The translations under genes were made by a program, and so were the position numbers. From Mycolicibacterium crocinum (GTDB taxonomy: Bacteria > Actinomycetota > Actinomycetes > Mycobacteriales > Mycobacteriaceae), in the NCBI RefSeq assembly GCF_022370635.2, contig NZ_CP092362.2, forward strand, positions 682,001 through 746,000: 64,000 bases of DNA, written 5' to 3'. This document shows, piece by piece, positions 35,889 to 46,244 of this stretch. The notes under the pieces were generated by a model, which saw nothing but the letters and a program-made list of their open reading frames with translations, ran no database searches and had not been told where the DNA came from. The stretch's first letter is position 1. Each line of letters starts with the position of its first letter.

Positions 35889-36722
35889 ATGGCAACAACG
35901 AACCTGAGGGATCGCGTCGTGGTGGTGACCGGCGGGGCCAGGGGGATCGGCGCGGCGACCGCATCCGCCTTCGTCCGCGCTGGGGCGAAGGTGGCCATCG
36001 GCGATGTCGACGTCGAGCAGTCAGAGCGGACGGCGGCCGCAATCGGATGCTGGTGGGGTGAGGTCGACGTGACCGACCGGGGCAGCTTCGCGTGTTTCCT
36101 GGACTCCCTCACCGGAGCGCTCGGGCCGCTCGACGTCTTGGTCAACAACGCCGGGATCATGCCGGTGACACCGGCGGTCGACGAGTCGGCCGAGTCGATC
36201 CAGCGGCAGCTCGCCATCAATGTCGCCGGGGTCATCTTCGGGACTCAGCTCGCCATGGAGCGGATGGGCCCGCGGCATTCCGGTCACGTGGTCAATGTCG
36301 CGTCCGCTGCGGCCCGAATGGGCTTCGGTGGCGTCTCGACCTACACCGCCACGAAGTTCGCGGTCGCCGGTTTTACCGAAGCCGTCGCCCTCGAATCCGC
36401 CGCGAGCGGGATCACGTTCACCACCGTGTACCCCGGCATGGTGCGAACCGAGCTGTCCGCGGGGCTGTCCGACCACTGGCTCCTGCGGACCTGTGCCCCC
36501 GAGGTCGTCGCCGACGCGATTGTCCAGGCAGTGCAGCGTGGCCGGCGATCGGTGTACGTTCCGCGCCGGCTCGGCCCGCTGACGGCGGTCTATGGCCTGC
36601 TGCCGGCGCGGGCCCGTGTCGTGGCGATGGGCCTGCTCGGTGCCGACCACCGGATGCTCGACGGTGACGGCGACGTCCGCCGGTCCTACGACTCGCGAAT
36701 CAGCCACGACCAGAAGAACTGA
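35889..36722 (+). CDS. SDR oxidoreductase, last gene of the catabolic operon
   Basis: 277 residues: TGGARGIGAATA near 14-25, VLVNNAGIMPV, NVASAAARMGFGGVSTYTATKFAV (Tyr-x3-Lys) and a C-terminal domain that resembles lipid-handling SDRs with RRGRRSVYVPRRLG-type basic stretches. A GAGGGACGG-type ribosome site precedes the ATG, 10 bases after the ALDH stop. Probably an alcohol dehydrogenase feeding the aldehyde dehydrogenase (inference). Confidence 0.85.
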   Translation: MATTNLRDRVVVVTGGARGIGAATASAFVRAGAKVAIGDVDVEQSERTAAAIGCWWGEVDVTDRGSFACFLDSLTGALGPLDVLVNNAGIMPVTPAVDESAESIQRQLAINVAGVIFGTQLAMERMGPRHSGHVVNVASAAARMGFGGVSTYTATKFAVAGFTEAVALESAASGITFTTVYPGMVRTELSAGLSDHWLLRTCAPEVVADAIVQAVQRGRRSVYVPRRLGPLTAVYGLLPARARVVAMGLLGADHRMLDGDGDVRRSYDSRISHDQKN

Positions 36723-36805
36723 CGGATCCGGAAATTCTTGCCAAGTCGCTGCCGGACGGCCGGTAGGTGGCTAAGTTGATGTTTGCCAACCCGGGGGATG
36801 GACCG

Positions 36806-36846
36806 AGACGGGGGGCAACGACGGAGGGGATCGCTGCCCCCCGTCT
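36806..36846. terminator. Strong bidirectional hairpin terminator
   Basis: The arms GACGGGGGGCA (36807-36817) and TGCCCCCCGTC (36835-36845) pair perfectly, extended by one A-T pair, around a 17-base loop. It sits in the 136-base space between the convergent SDR and protease genes. Confidence 0.8.
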
Positions 36847-36858
36847 TGGTGTCTCCGA

Positions 36859-37638
36859 TCAGGTGAAGGCAGACCAGAACCGGGTCAGCTGCGAGCCGAT
36901 CGAGGCCAGGCCGCCGGGCACGCCGGACAGATCGAAGAACCAGAACACCACCGAGAAGAACCATTGGTTCGCCGCCGGCGCGAGCAGCAGGAGCAGCAGG
37001 AACAGGAACCCGAACTGCTTGGCCGGGGCCACCGCGCGCTGCGTCTCGGGGCTCAGATGCGGCTCGAGCGCGCCATAGCCGTCCAGCCCCGGAATCGGCA
37101 GCAGGTTCAGCAGCAGCGCCGTGATCTGCAGGAAGCCCAGGAACGCCACCGCTGACCAGAACACTCCGTGGCCGTGGTCGTAGAACAGCCGGGTGGCCGC
37201 CAGTAGGACGACGGCCAGCACGAGGTTGGCGGCCGGACCGGCCAGGCTGACGAGGGTGCGCTGACGCGGCGTCATGAACCAGGTACGGACGTAGACCGCT
37301 CCGCCCGGCAACCCGATACCGCCCAGGGCGATGAACAGCAGCGGCAGTCCCAGCGACAGCAGTGGGCTGGAGTATTTGAGTGGGTTGAGGGTCAGGTAGC
37401 CCCGAACCGCGACGTCATGGTCACCGAAACGCCAGGCCGTGTACGCGTGGCCGAATTCGTGCAGGCACAGCGACACCAGCCAGCCGGCGATGACGAAGAT
37501 GAACACGCCGACATAGGCCAGGGGCCGCACAGTTTCGGCGGATAGCCAGGCCAGTACGCCGCCGGCGACGGTGATCGCCACAATCACCAGGAAGACGGGG
37601 CTGGGCCGCACCGACTGGCGCAGCGGGCGAACACTCAC
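36859..37638 (-). CDS. Site-2 protease-family membrane metallopeptidase (Rv0359-like)
   Basis: 259 residues from a GTG with a GTGAGG site. The zinc motif HEFGH is in the second hydrophobic segment (CLHEFGHAYTAW) and the third ligand in NLLPIPGLDGYGAL; about six transmembrane segments are predicted. This is the short, PDZ-less S2P group, which cleaves membrane-embedded substrates such as anti-sigma factors. The substrate is unknown. It sits divergent from a P450 with 48 bases between. Confidence 0.88.
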   Translation of the reverse strand: MSVRPLRQSVRPSPVFLVIVAITVAGGVLAWLSAETVRPLAYVGVFIFVIAGWLVSLCLHEFGHAYTAWRFGDHDVAVRGYLTLNPLKYSSPLLSLGLPLLFIALGGIGLPGGAVYVRTWFMTPRQRTLVSLAGPAANLVLAVVLLAATRLFYDHGHGVFWSAVAFLGFLQITALLLNLLPIPGLDGYGALEPHLSPETQRAVAPAKQFGFLFLLLLLLAPAANQWFFSVVFWFFDLSGVPGGLASIGSQLTRFWSAFT

Positions 37639-37686
37639 CTCACGAAACTACCGGACCAGGTTCCCACCAGCTGAGATCGTTGCAGC

Positions 37687-39024
37687 ATGCGCCCGCCTGG
37701 TCTTCCCGCGCCAAAGCCATTTTCTGCCTTGTTCGGCGGCCTGTATGCGGCCGCGTACGGCCTGGGCGGTCAGCCGTTGGTCCATCAAGCCATCAAGCGG
37801 TTGGGGCCGGTGGTGGCTTTGCCGGTGTTGGGCTTCGGACCGGTGGTGGCCGTCGCCGATGCCGCGCTGGCCAAAGAGGTGTTCACCGCCAAGCCTGATG
37901 TGTTGCTCGGCGGCGAAGGGGTCGGGCCCGCCGCGGCGATCTACGGGTCGGAGTCGATGTTCGTCCAGGAGGAACCCGAACACCTGCGTCGACGGCGCCT
38001 GCTCACCCCGCCCCTGCATGGGACCGCCCTCGACGACTACGTACCGGCAATCCAAGCCGCCACTCGTGCCGCGATGGCGACCTGGCCGGTCGGAACGCCG
38101 ATGCGGATGCTCGAGGCCGCCCGCGACCTCACGTTCGACGTAATCGTCCAGGTGATGTTCGGCGTCGAGGACCCGGCCGAGGTCAGACGCCTCGGCGAGC
38201 CTTTCGACGAGTTGCTCGCGCTGGCGATCTCGCCGGAAACCCCGCTTCGCTATTCACTTCGCAGGGTCGGCGGGCTCCGAACGTGGGGCAGCCTCGCTGC
38301 GGTCAATCGGAGGATCGACGAAATCGTGTTCGGCGTGATTGCGGAGCGCCGCGCCAACCCACGACCCGGCGGCGGAATTCTGTCGATGTTGATCGACGCT
38401 CGGGGTGAAGATGGCGAAAGGATGTCCGACAAGGAGATTCGTGCGGACCTGATCACGCTGGTGCTGGCCGGTCACGAGACGACGGCGACCACCCTTGCCT
38501 GGCTGGTCGATCTGTTGCTACACCATCCGCAGGCGATGGAGCTGGTTCAGGCCGAGGCTCAGTCGGGTGCGTCAGCCTTCACCGAGGCGGTGATCAGCGA
38601 GACGCTGCGCCTGCGGCCGCCCGCACCCATAACCGGGCGCATGACGGCCGGTCACTACCGGCTCGGTGACTACACGCTGCAGCCGGGGACGCGGATCGTG
38701 CTGCTACTCGATGTCATCAACCGCGACCCCGAAAGCTACCCCGAGCCGGACGAGTTTCGCCCCGAACGGTTCGTCGGCGCACGACCGCACCCCTACGCCT
38801 GGATCCCCTTCGGCGGCGGCATCAAGCGCTGTATCGGCGCCAGTTTTGCGATGTGCGAGCTGGTCACCGTGCTGCACACCATGCTGCGCGAGGGCCGATT
38901 CGAGCCGGTCAGCCCGCATCTGGAGATCCCCAGGTCAGGCGCGACGCCGGTGCTGGTACCCCGCAACGGCGCGCTGGTGTACTTCTCTCACGAAACCCGC
39001 AGCCAGCCGGTCGTATGCCGGTAG
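37687..39024 (+). CDS. Cytochrome P450 (CYP135/CYP138-like)
   Basis: 445 residues. I-helix motif AGHETTATT, the ExxR pair in SETLRLRPPAP, and the heme loop FGGGIKRCIG with Cys382 are all intact. The eukaryote-like PERF region (FRPERFVG) is present. No membrane anchor is evident. The last 37 bases overlap the convergent downstream gene. Substrate unknown. Confidence 0.93.
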   Translation: MRPPGLPAPKPFSALFGGLYAAAYGLGGQPLVHQAIKRLGPVVALPVLGFGPVVAVADAALAKEVFTAKPDVLLGGEGVGPAAAIYGSESMFVQEEPEHLRRRRLLTPPLHGTALDDYVPAIQAATRAAMATWPVGTPMRMLEAARDLTFDVIVQVMFGVEDPAEVRRLGEPFDELLALAISPETPLRYSLRRVGGLRTWGSLAAVNRRIDEIVFGVIAERRANPRPGGGILSMLIDARGEDGERMSDKEIRADLITLVLAGHETTATTLAWLVDLLLHHPQAMELVQAEAQSGASAFTEAVISETLRLRPPAPITGRMTAGHYRLGDYTLQPGTRIVLLLDVINRDPESYPEPDEFRPERFVGARPHPYAWIPFGGGIKRCIGASFAMCELVTVLHTMLREGRFEPVSPHLEIPRSGATPVLVPRNGALVYFSHETRSQPVVCR

Positions 39025-39602
39025 AACGCCGAGCGCTTCACCTCACGAGGCAGCAGAACCCCGTCGCGCACCACCCGCGCGCCGGTGGTGCCCAGCTGGA
39101 CGGCGCGGCCGGTGAGCCAGTGCCGCGGCCGCATCCGGCCGGTCAGCGCCGCGGCCCGCAGGCCCGGCATCGAGGTCGTTGGCTCGATCCGAACGGCTGT
39201 CACCTCACCGTCGAACAAGAGATCGTCGTCGACGACGGCTTCCCCGCGAATCACCCGGTCCTCGCCGGGCGGCAGCCAGAACGCAGCATCCACCAGCGCT
39301 GTGCCGGTCTCGTCGCGGATCAGCGGAACACGTTGTGCCACAGCGCTAATCGCGCGCCGGGCACCCCACCGGCGCGGCAGGTGGGCCACCTCAACGTCGA
39401 GGCGTTCGATGCGCATCAGCCGGGTCAGCACCGCCGCCAGGTCGGCCGAAGATCCCACGACCACCACCCGCGACGCCCCCTGCACCGCGGCGTCGATCGC
39501 GCCCGCGTCGTCGCCGTCATGGCAGGGCAGAGACGCCAGCGCGCGGGGCAGCCGGCGGCCCCCGAAACGCAACACGGCGATCGTGGTGTTGGTCAACGAC
39601 AC
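38988..39602 (-). CDS. Conserved mycobacterial protein (Rv0358-like), function unknown
   Basis: 204 residues from a GTG at 39602; a TTG at 39596 has better spacing from the GAGGA site and is an alternative. The sequence has a nucleotide-fold-like VVVVGSSADLAAVLTRLMRIERLDVEV near residues 44-70 and a basic C-terminal half. It is divergent from purA and occupies the place of M. tuberculosis Rv0358. Open reading on the same strand continues through purA, but that is a shadow. Confidence 0.72.
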   Translation of the reverse strand: MSLTNTTIAVLRFGGRRLPRALASLPCHDGDDAGAIDAAVQGASRVVVVGSSADLAAVLTRLMRIERLDVEVAHLPRRWGARRAISAVAQRVPLIRDETGTALVDAAFWLPPGEDRVIRGEAVVDDDLLFDGEVTAVRIEPTTSMPGLRAAALTGRMRPRHWLTGRAVQLGTTGARVVRDGVLLPREVKRSAFYRHTTGWLRVS

Positions 39603-39629
39603 TCCTCGTGCTGCGCTCCGATAGGGTAG

Positions 39630-41596
<1,967 letters not shown>

Positions 41597-41614
41597 ATCT
41601 GTCACCATGACGTC

Positions 41615-42295
41615 GTGGCCGAGAACCGCTCGTCAACCCTGAAAAGCCTGACCACGCCGCGGGCGGCCGCGGCAGCCGGTGTCGCGTTCGCAGTGTTGTT
41701 CGGCGCCAACCTCATTCTGATCCGCTCCTCGCTGCCGGAGGGGGCCCAACCCGGTTCTCAGTGGCTCGACGCCGCCAGCGGCAAAATGAAGATCGCCGCG
41801 ATCCTGATGCCCTTCGCCGGGATCAGCTTCCTGTGGTTCATCGGTGTCGTGCGCGACGGACTGGGTCGGCTCGAAGACCGGTTCTTCTCGACGGTGTTCC
41901 TCGGCAGTGGCCTGCTGTTCCTGGCGATGATGTTTGTGACGAGTGCGATCGGCGCGGGTCTTTCGGCCAGCAACGCGGCACTGGCCCACAACACCGCCGG
42001 CTATACCGATGTCGCGACCTTTGGGCAGATGGTGGTGCTCACGTTGTCGAAGACGTACGCCCTGCGGATGGCCGCGGTGTTCATGATCTCGCTGGCCACC
42101 ATCTGGTTGCGCACCGGTCTGATGCCGCGCTGGTTGGTGTACGTCAGCTATCTGCTCGCCGTCGCCCTGCTGATCGCCAGCGACGTGAGCATGTGGCTGA
42201 CGCTCGGTTTCCCGGTCTGGGTGTTGATCGTCAGCCTCCTGCTATTGGCCCGCGCGGGTGTGTTCGATGCGCTGCGCGAGGAACACAAGCTCTGA
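41615..42295 (+). CDS. Multi-pass membrane protein, function unknown
   Basis: 226 residues from a GTG. Six hydrophobic segments are visible at about 20-36, 58-76, 89-113, 144-161, 170-190 and 193-212. There are no charged motifs that suggest a transporter or enzyme class. It follows the thioesterase by 18 bases and converges on a P450. Confidence 0.65.
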   Translation: MAENRSSTLKSLTTPRAAAAAGVAFAVLFGANLILIRSSLPEGAQPGSQWLDAASGKMKIAAILMPFAGISFLWFIGVVRDGLGRLEDRFFSTVFLGSGLLFLAMMFVTSAIGAGLSASNAALAHNTAGYTDVATFGQMVVLTLSKTYALRMAAVFMISLATIWLRTGLMPRWLVYVSYLLAVALLIASDVSMWLTLGFPVWVLIVSLLLLARAGVFDALREEHKL

Positions 42296-42298
42296 GGT

Positions 42299-43504
42299 TC
42301 ACCAGGTCACCGGCATCGACCGTAGCCCGTAAATGAAGTGAAACGGCTTGAACTCGAGCGCGTCGAACGGCTCCGCGCACGCCAGTTCCGGGAACCGCCG
42401 CAGCAGCGCGGGAAAAGCGATCCGCATCTCCATACGGGCCAGCGGTGCACCCAGGCAGTGGTGTACACCGTGCCCAAATGCCAAGTGGCTCACGATATCC
42501 CGCCTGATGTCCAGGACATCGGGATCATCGACGAATGCCGCGTCCCGATTGCCCGACGCCAACGACGCGAGCACCAGACTGCCCGCCGGTATCGGAACAC
42601 CGGCGACCTCGGTGTCGGCGGTGGCGAGTCGCGGGATGCTGCTGTGCACGATCGACAGCCAGCGCAGCAGTTCCTCGACGGCCGGGGCAACCGCATCGGG
42701 GTCGTCGCGGACCGCGGCGAGCTGATCGGGGTGGCGCAGCAGCGCCAGGGTTCCCAGGCTCAGCATGTTGGACGTGGTTTCGTGGCCGGCGAGCAGCAGC
42801 AGACCCGCGATCCCGATCAGCTCGTTGTCGCTCAGCTCGGTGCCGTGGTCACGCACCAGCATGCCGAGCATGTCCTCACCGGGGGCGCGACGGGCCGCCG
42901 CCACCAGCGTGCCCATGTACTCGCGTCCCTGGCGTACCAGCTCCATGCGCTCGGGAATGGGGATCGACAAATCAAGCTGACGGGCGCTGCGTCGTTGAAA
43001 ATCGTCGCGGTCGGCGTAGGGCACACCGAGCAGCTCGCAGATGACCAGCGACGGGATCGGCAAAGCGAACTCGGCCACCAGATCGGCTGGCGCCCCGGCT
43101 CGTTCGAGCGCGTCGAGCCGATCGTCGACGATTTCGACGATCCGCGGTTCCAGCGCCTTCATTCTGCGCACGGTGAACTCGCCGGTCAGCATTCGGCGTA
43201 GCCGGGTGTGCGCCGGCGGGTCCAGGGCCAGCAGGTTGCCTGCCCGTGCGCCGGCCTGCTCCTCCTCGGACAGCTGCGGCGCACCGGGCAGCACGAAGCC
43301 CGGGGGCCGTCCGTTGGCGAAGTGCTCGTGATTCGACAGCACCGCCTTGACGTCGTCGTAGCGGGTGATCAGGTACACCTGCATGCCGAACGCGTTGACG
43401 GCGGTGACCACACCGTCACCGTCGCGGATGTCACGCAGCTCCGATGTTGGGTCGAACCCGTTGCGCCGCATGTGCAGTGGTGGCAGCGCGGCAGCAGATG
43501 TCAT
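42299..43504 (-). CDS. Cytochrome P450 (bacterial class I type)
   Basis: 401 residues. I-helix AGHETTSNM, ExxR in VEELLRWLS, and the heme loop FGHGVHHCLG with Cys350 are present. The FGHGxHxCLG signature is typical of soluble bacterial P450s fed by ferredoxin. No ferredoxin gene adjoins it. The start lies 9 bases after the MMPL gene stop on the same strand, so it may be co-transcribed with the exporter. Confidence 0.94.
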   Translation of the reverse strand: MTSAAALPPLHMRRNGFDPTSELRDIRDGDGVVTAVNAFGMQVYLITRYDDVKAVLSNHEHFANGRPPGFVLPGAPQLSEEEQAGARAGNLLALDPPAHTRLRRMLTGEFTVRRMKALEPRIVEIVDDRLDALERAGAPADLVAEFALPIPSLVICELLGVPYADRDDFQRRSARQLDLSIPIPERMELVRQGREYMGTLVAAARRAPGEDMLGMLVRDHGTELSDNELIGIAGLLLLAGHETTSNMLSLGTLALLRHPDQLAAVRDDPDAVAPAVEELLRWLSIVHSSIPRLATADTEVAGVPIPAGSLVLASLASGNRDAAFVDDPDVLDIRRDIVSHLAFGHGVHHCLGAPLARMEMRIAFPALLRRFPELACAEPFDALEFKPFHFIYGLRSMPVTW

Positions 43505-43513
43505 GCCACGACG

Positions 43514-45613
43514 TTACGCGCCCTCGGCGTGCTCGAGCTCCGACCGCGTGAACGCCGGCCACCAGATCGCGGGCCCGATCAGGGTGAACAGCGCCGGGAT
43601 CACCACTGTTCGGACCACGAACGTATCCAGCAGGATGCCCAGGCCCACGATGATGCCGAGCTGGGTCAGCACGATCAGCGGCAGCACACCCAGCACGGTG
43701 AACACCGCTGCCAGCACGATGCCTGCGCTGGTGATCACCGCGCCCGTCGCCGACACCGCTCGCACGATGCCGCCCCGCGTGCCGTGCTGCGGTGTCTCCT
43801 CACGAGCCCGGGTCACCAGGAAGATGGTGTAGTCCACACCGAGCGCCACCAGGAACAGGAACGCGAACAGCGGCGTGGTGTTGTCCAGTGCGGGAAAGCC
43901 GAGCAGGTGCACGCTGACCCAGCCGCCCAGTCCGAGTGCGGCCATGGTGGACAGCACAGTGGCGGCCACCAGCACCAGCGGGGCGAGGGCCGCCCGCAGC
44001 AGGATGTAGAGCACGGCAAGGACGACGACGAGGATCGCCGGGATCACCACCCAGCGGTCGCGCACCGCGGCGTTCTTGGCGTCCAGTGCTTGCGCGTCCG
44101 ATCCGCCCACCAGCGCGCCGGGGTCGACTTGATGGACCGAATCCCGCAGCGCGGCAACAGTAGTGAAGGCACCGTCGGAGGCGGGTTCGGCGGAGAGCAC
44201 GACCTGCCACTGACGCAGACCGGTGGCCGATTCACCCGCCGGGTTGACCGAGACCACGCCCGGAGTGGCCCGGATGGCCTGCTCGAGCGCCGTGCCGACA
44301 TCGGTGTGACCGATGACCCGCGTCGGATCGGTGAGGCCGCTGGGGAAGTGGGCCGACAGCGTGCGGTAGCCGGCCACCGAATCGGCACTGACCCTGAACT
44401 GGTCGATCTGGTTGAGCCCCACCGGAGTTGCCAACAGGCCGGTGGCGAGCGCGATCAGCACCGCGGTGGAGGCGACCGTGACCCGGCCGGCGTGGTTCGA
44501 CACCCAGTCCGCGACCCGGTGCCACGCGCCGGTGCTGGTGATTTGTTCGCCACCTGGGCGAGGTACGAAGGGCCAGAACAATTTCGGGCCGAACAGTGCG
44601 AGCAGTGGCGGCAGCGCCAGCAGCACGAAAACGGCGGCGACCACCAGCCCGGAGGCGGCCTGGACACCGAGGCTGCGGGTGCTGGGCGATGAGGCGAGCA
44701 ACAGCGTCAGCAGGGCCAGCACCACGGTCGCATTACTGGCCGCGATCGCCGGTCCGGCGAACCGGACGGCGGTGCGCAGCGCTGCCCGGTGGTCGGGCGC
44801 TGAGCGCAACTCCTCGCGATAGCGTGAAATCAACAGCAGCGCATAGTTCGTCCCCGCACCGAACACCAGCACGCTGGTGATGCCCGACGTCGAACCATCG
44901 GCCGCCATGCCGGTGGCTTCGGCGATCGCCGATCCGAGCACCGCGGCCACCCGATCGGCGAACGCGATGACCAGAAGCGGCACCAGCCACAGCACCGGCG
45001 AGCGGTAGGTGATGATCAGCAGCAATGCGACCACCGCGCCGGTGACGGCCAGCAGGGTGATGTTGGCACCGGAGAACGCGTTGGCGATGTCCGCGCCGAA
45101 GGCCGGCCCACCGGTGACATTGACCGTCAGGTCGTCCGGCAGTCCGGACTTGGCCGCCTCCCGCAGCGACTTGACTTCATCGTTGAGCGCGAAGCCGGAC
45201 AAGGTGGCATCGACCGCTACCGGCGCCAACGCGGCCTTACCGTCTTGGGAGGTCGTCACCGGGATGGGCGGGCCACCCTTGCCGGTGGTGGCGACCATGC
45301 GCTCACGCGCCGCCTCTGCGGCGGCCAGGTCGGCCGGTGTCAGCGCCGCGCCGTCCGGCCGGCTGACGACGAGGATCACCGGTGCCGCTCCGCCGCCCGG
45401 GAAGTCCTTGAGCAGCGCGGCGGCCTTCGCTGATTCGGCGCTGGGTGGCAGCGCGACCGGGGACTGGTCGGCCGAGGAGCTCTGGCCGATGAGGCCCATC
45501 AGTCCGCCGCCGATGAGTGTGATGACCAGGGCCAATAACCAGGAATGCCGGTTGCTGACGAGCTCGCCGATGCGATCCCAGACGGGGCGCCGGGCGTCGA
45601 GTCCTTGGTGCAT
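43514..45613 (-). CDS. MMPL-family RND transporter
   Basis: 699 residues with about 12 transmembrane segments arranged as one segment, a periplasmic loop, five segments, then the same again. The proton-relay regions show VLVFGAGTNYALLLISRYREEL and FLVALGVDYTIFLVTRAREE, the paired GAGTxYALL/GVDYxIFL motifs of MmpL proteins. It exports a lipid or drug across the inner membrane. The divergent MarR gene is the probable regulator. Confidence 0.92.
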   Translation of the reverse strand: MHQGLDARRPVWDRIGELVSNRHSWLLALVITLIGGGLMGLIGQSSSADQSPVALPPSAESAKAAALLKDFPGGGAAPVILVVSRPDGAALTPADLAAAEAARERMVATTGKGGPPIPVTTSQDGKAALAPVAVDATLSGFALNDEVKSLREAAKSGLPDDLTVNVTGGPAFGADIANAFSGANITLLAVTGAVVALLLIITYRSPVLWLVPLLVIAFADRVAAVLGSAIAEATGMAADGSTSGITSVLVFGAGTNYALLLISRYREELRSAPDHRAALRTAVRFAGPAIAASNATVVLALLTLLLASSPSTRSLGVQAASGLVVAAVFVLLALPPLLALFGPKLFWPFVPRPGGEQITSTGAWHRVADWVSNHAGRVTVASTAVLIALATGLLATPVGLNQIDQFRVSADSVAGYRTLSAHFPSGLTDPTRVIGHTDVGTALEQAIRATPGVVSVNPAGESATGLRQWQVVLSAEPASDGAFTTVAALRDSVHQVDPGALVGGSDAQALDAKNAAVRDRWVVIPAILVVVLAVLYILLRAALAPLVLVAATVLSTMAALGLGGWVSVHLLGFPALDNTTPLFAFLFLVALGVDYTIFLVTRAREETPQHGTRGGIVRAVSATGAVITSAGIVLAAVFTVLGVLPLIVLTQLGIIVGLGILLDTFVVRTVVIPALFTLIGPAIWWPAFTRSELEHAEGA

Positions 45614-45635
45614 GAACCCAACATAGCTTCATTTT

Positions 45636-45658
45636 CTTAACATTTCATCTCCTTAACA
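45636..45658. promoter_or_regulatory. Direct repeats in the MMPL/marR intergenic space
   Basis: CTTAACA occurs at 45636-45642 and 45652-45658, 16 bases apart start to start, in an AT-rich 59-base gap that must hold both promoters. The repeat is the best candidate for MarR or RNA polymerase contact. Confidence 0.4.
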
Positions 45659-45672
45659 GATACCCTGGCGGT

Positions 45673-46146
45673 ATGGAGTCAGCCGGTCGGCCTGCGCTGG
45701 AGTCCGCCGTGGTGGCCGACGTCCAAGCCTTATCGGCCGAGTCGGACCAGATCGGCCGGGCGTTCGCGGGCATCCACCGGCTGTCGGCCAATGACTTCCG
45801 CGCGCTGGTGCACGTGATGGTCGCCGAGAACGCCGGCACTCCGCTGACTGCGGGCGAGCTGCGTAGCCGGATGGGACTGTCGGGTGCGGCCATCACCTAT
45901 CTGGTCGAGCGGATGATCGAATCCGGCCACCTGCGGCGCGACTCGGATCCGGCCGACCGGCGCAAGGTGATCCTGCGCTACGCCGATCACGGCATCGAGG
46001 TGGGCCGCGCGTTCTTCACGCCATTGGCCACCCACACCCATCGCGTCCTGGCCGAACTGCCGGATGAGGATCTCGCGGCCGCGCACCGCGTCTTCACCGC
46101 AGTTCTCGAAGCAATGACCGCGTTCCGCGCCGATCTGAGTTCATAG
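45673..46146 (+). CDS. MarR-family regulator
   Basis: 157 residues. The winged helix spans about 40-105: DFRALVHVMVAE, AGELRSRMGLSGAAITYLVERM (recognition helix) and the wing RRDSDPADRRKVIL with the conserved DxRR-type motif. It is divergent from the MMPL gene, a classic repressor-exporter pair. It has few bases for a leader, so the mRNA may be leaderless. Confidence 0.9.
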   Translation: MESAGRPALESAVVADVQALSAESDQIGRAFAGIHRLSANDFRALVHVMVAENAGTPLTAGELRSRMGLSGAAITYLVERMIESGHLRRDSDPADRRKVILRYADHGIEVGRAFFTPLATHTHRVLAELPDEDLAAAHRVFTAVLEAMTAFRADLSS

Positions 46147-46171
46147 CCGGTCCACTTGCCGGTCGCGTTAT

Positions 46172-46212
46172 TTTTGCCGACTTTGCTGCGGACGATGCTG
46201 AAGTAGGCAAAA
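46172..46212. promoter_or_regulatory. Imperfect inverted repeat ahead of the secreted phosphatase-like gene
   Basis: TTTTGCCGACTT and AAGTAGGCAAAA pair at 11 of 12 positions around a 17-base spacer, between marR and the next gene. It could be an operator or the marR terminator. Confidence 0.4.
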
Positions 46213-46244
46213 CTATTGCCGTCTAACGGGTCTTGGGGAATCGG

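Noticed and set aside
43208..44692. Plus-strand open frame of 494 codons opposite the P450/MMPL genes
   Set aside because: His/Gln/Arg-rich shadow of the MMPL transporter, which has paired MmpL motifs on the other strand.
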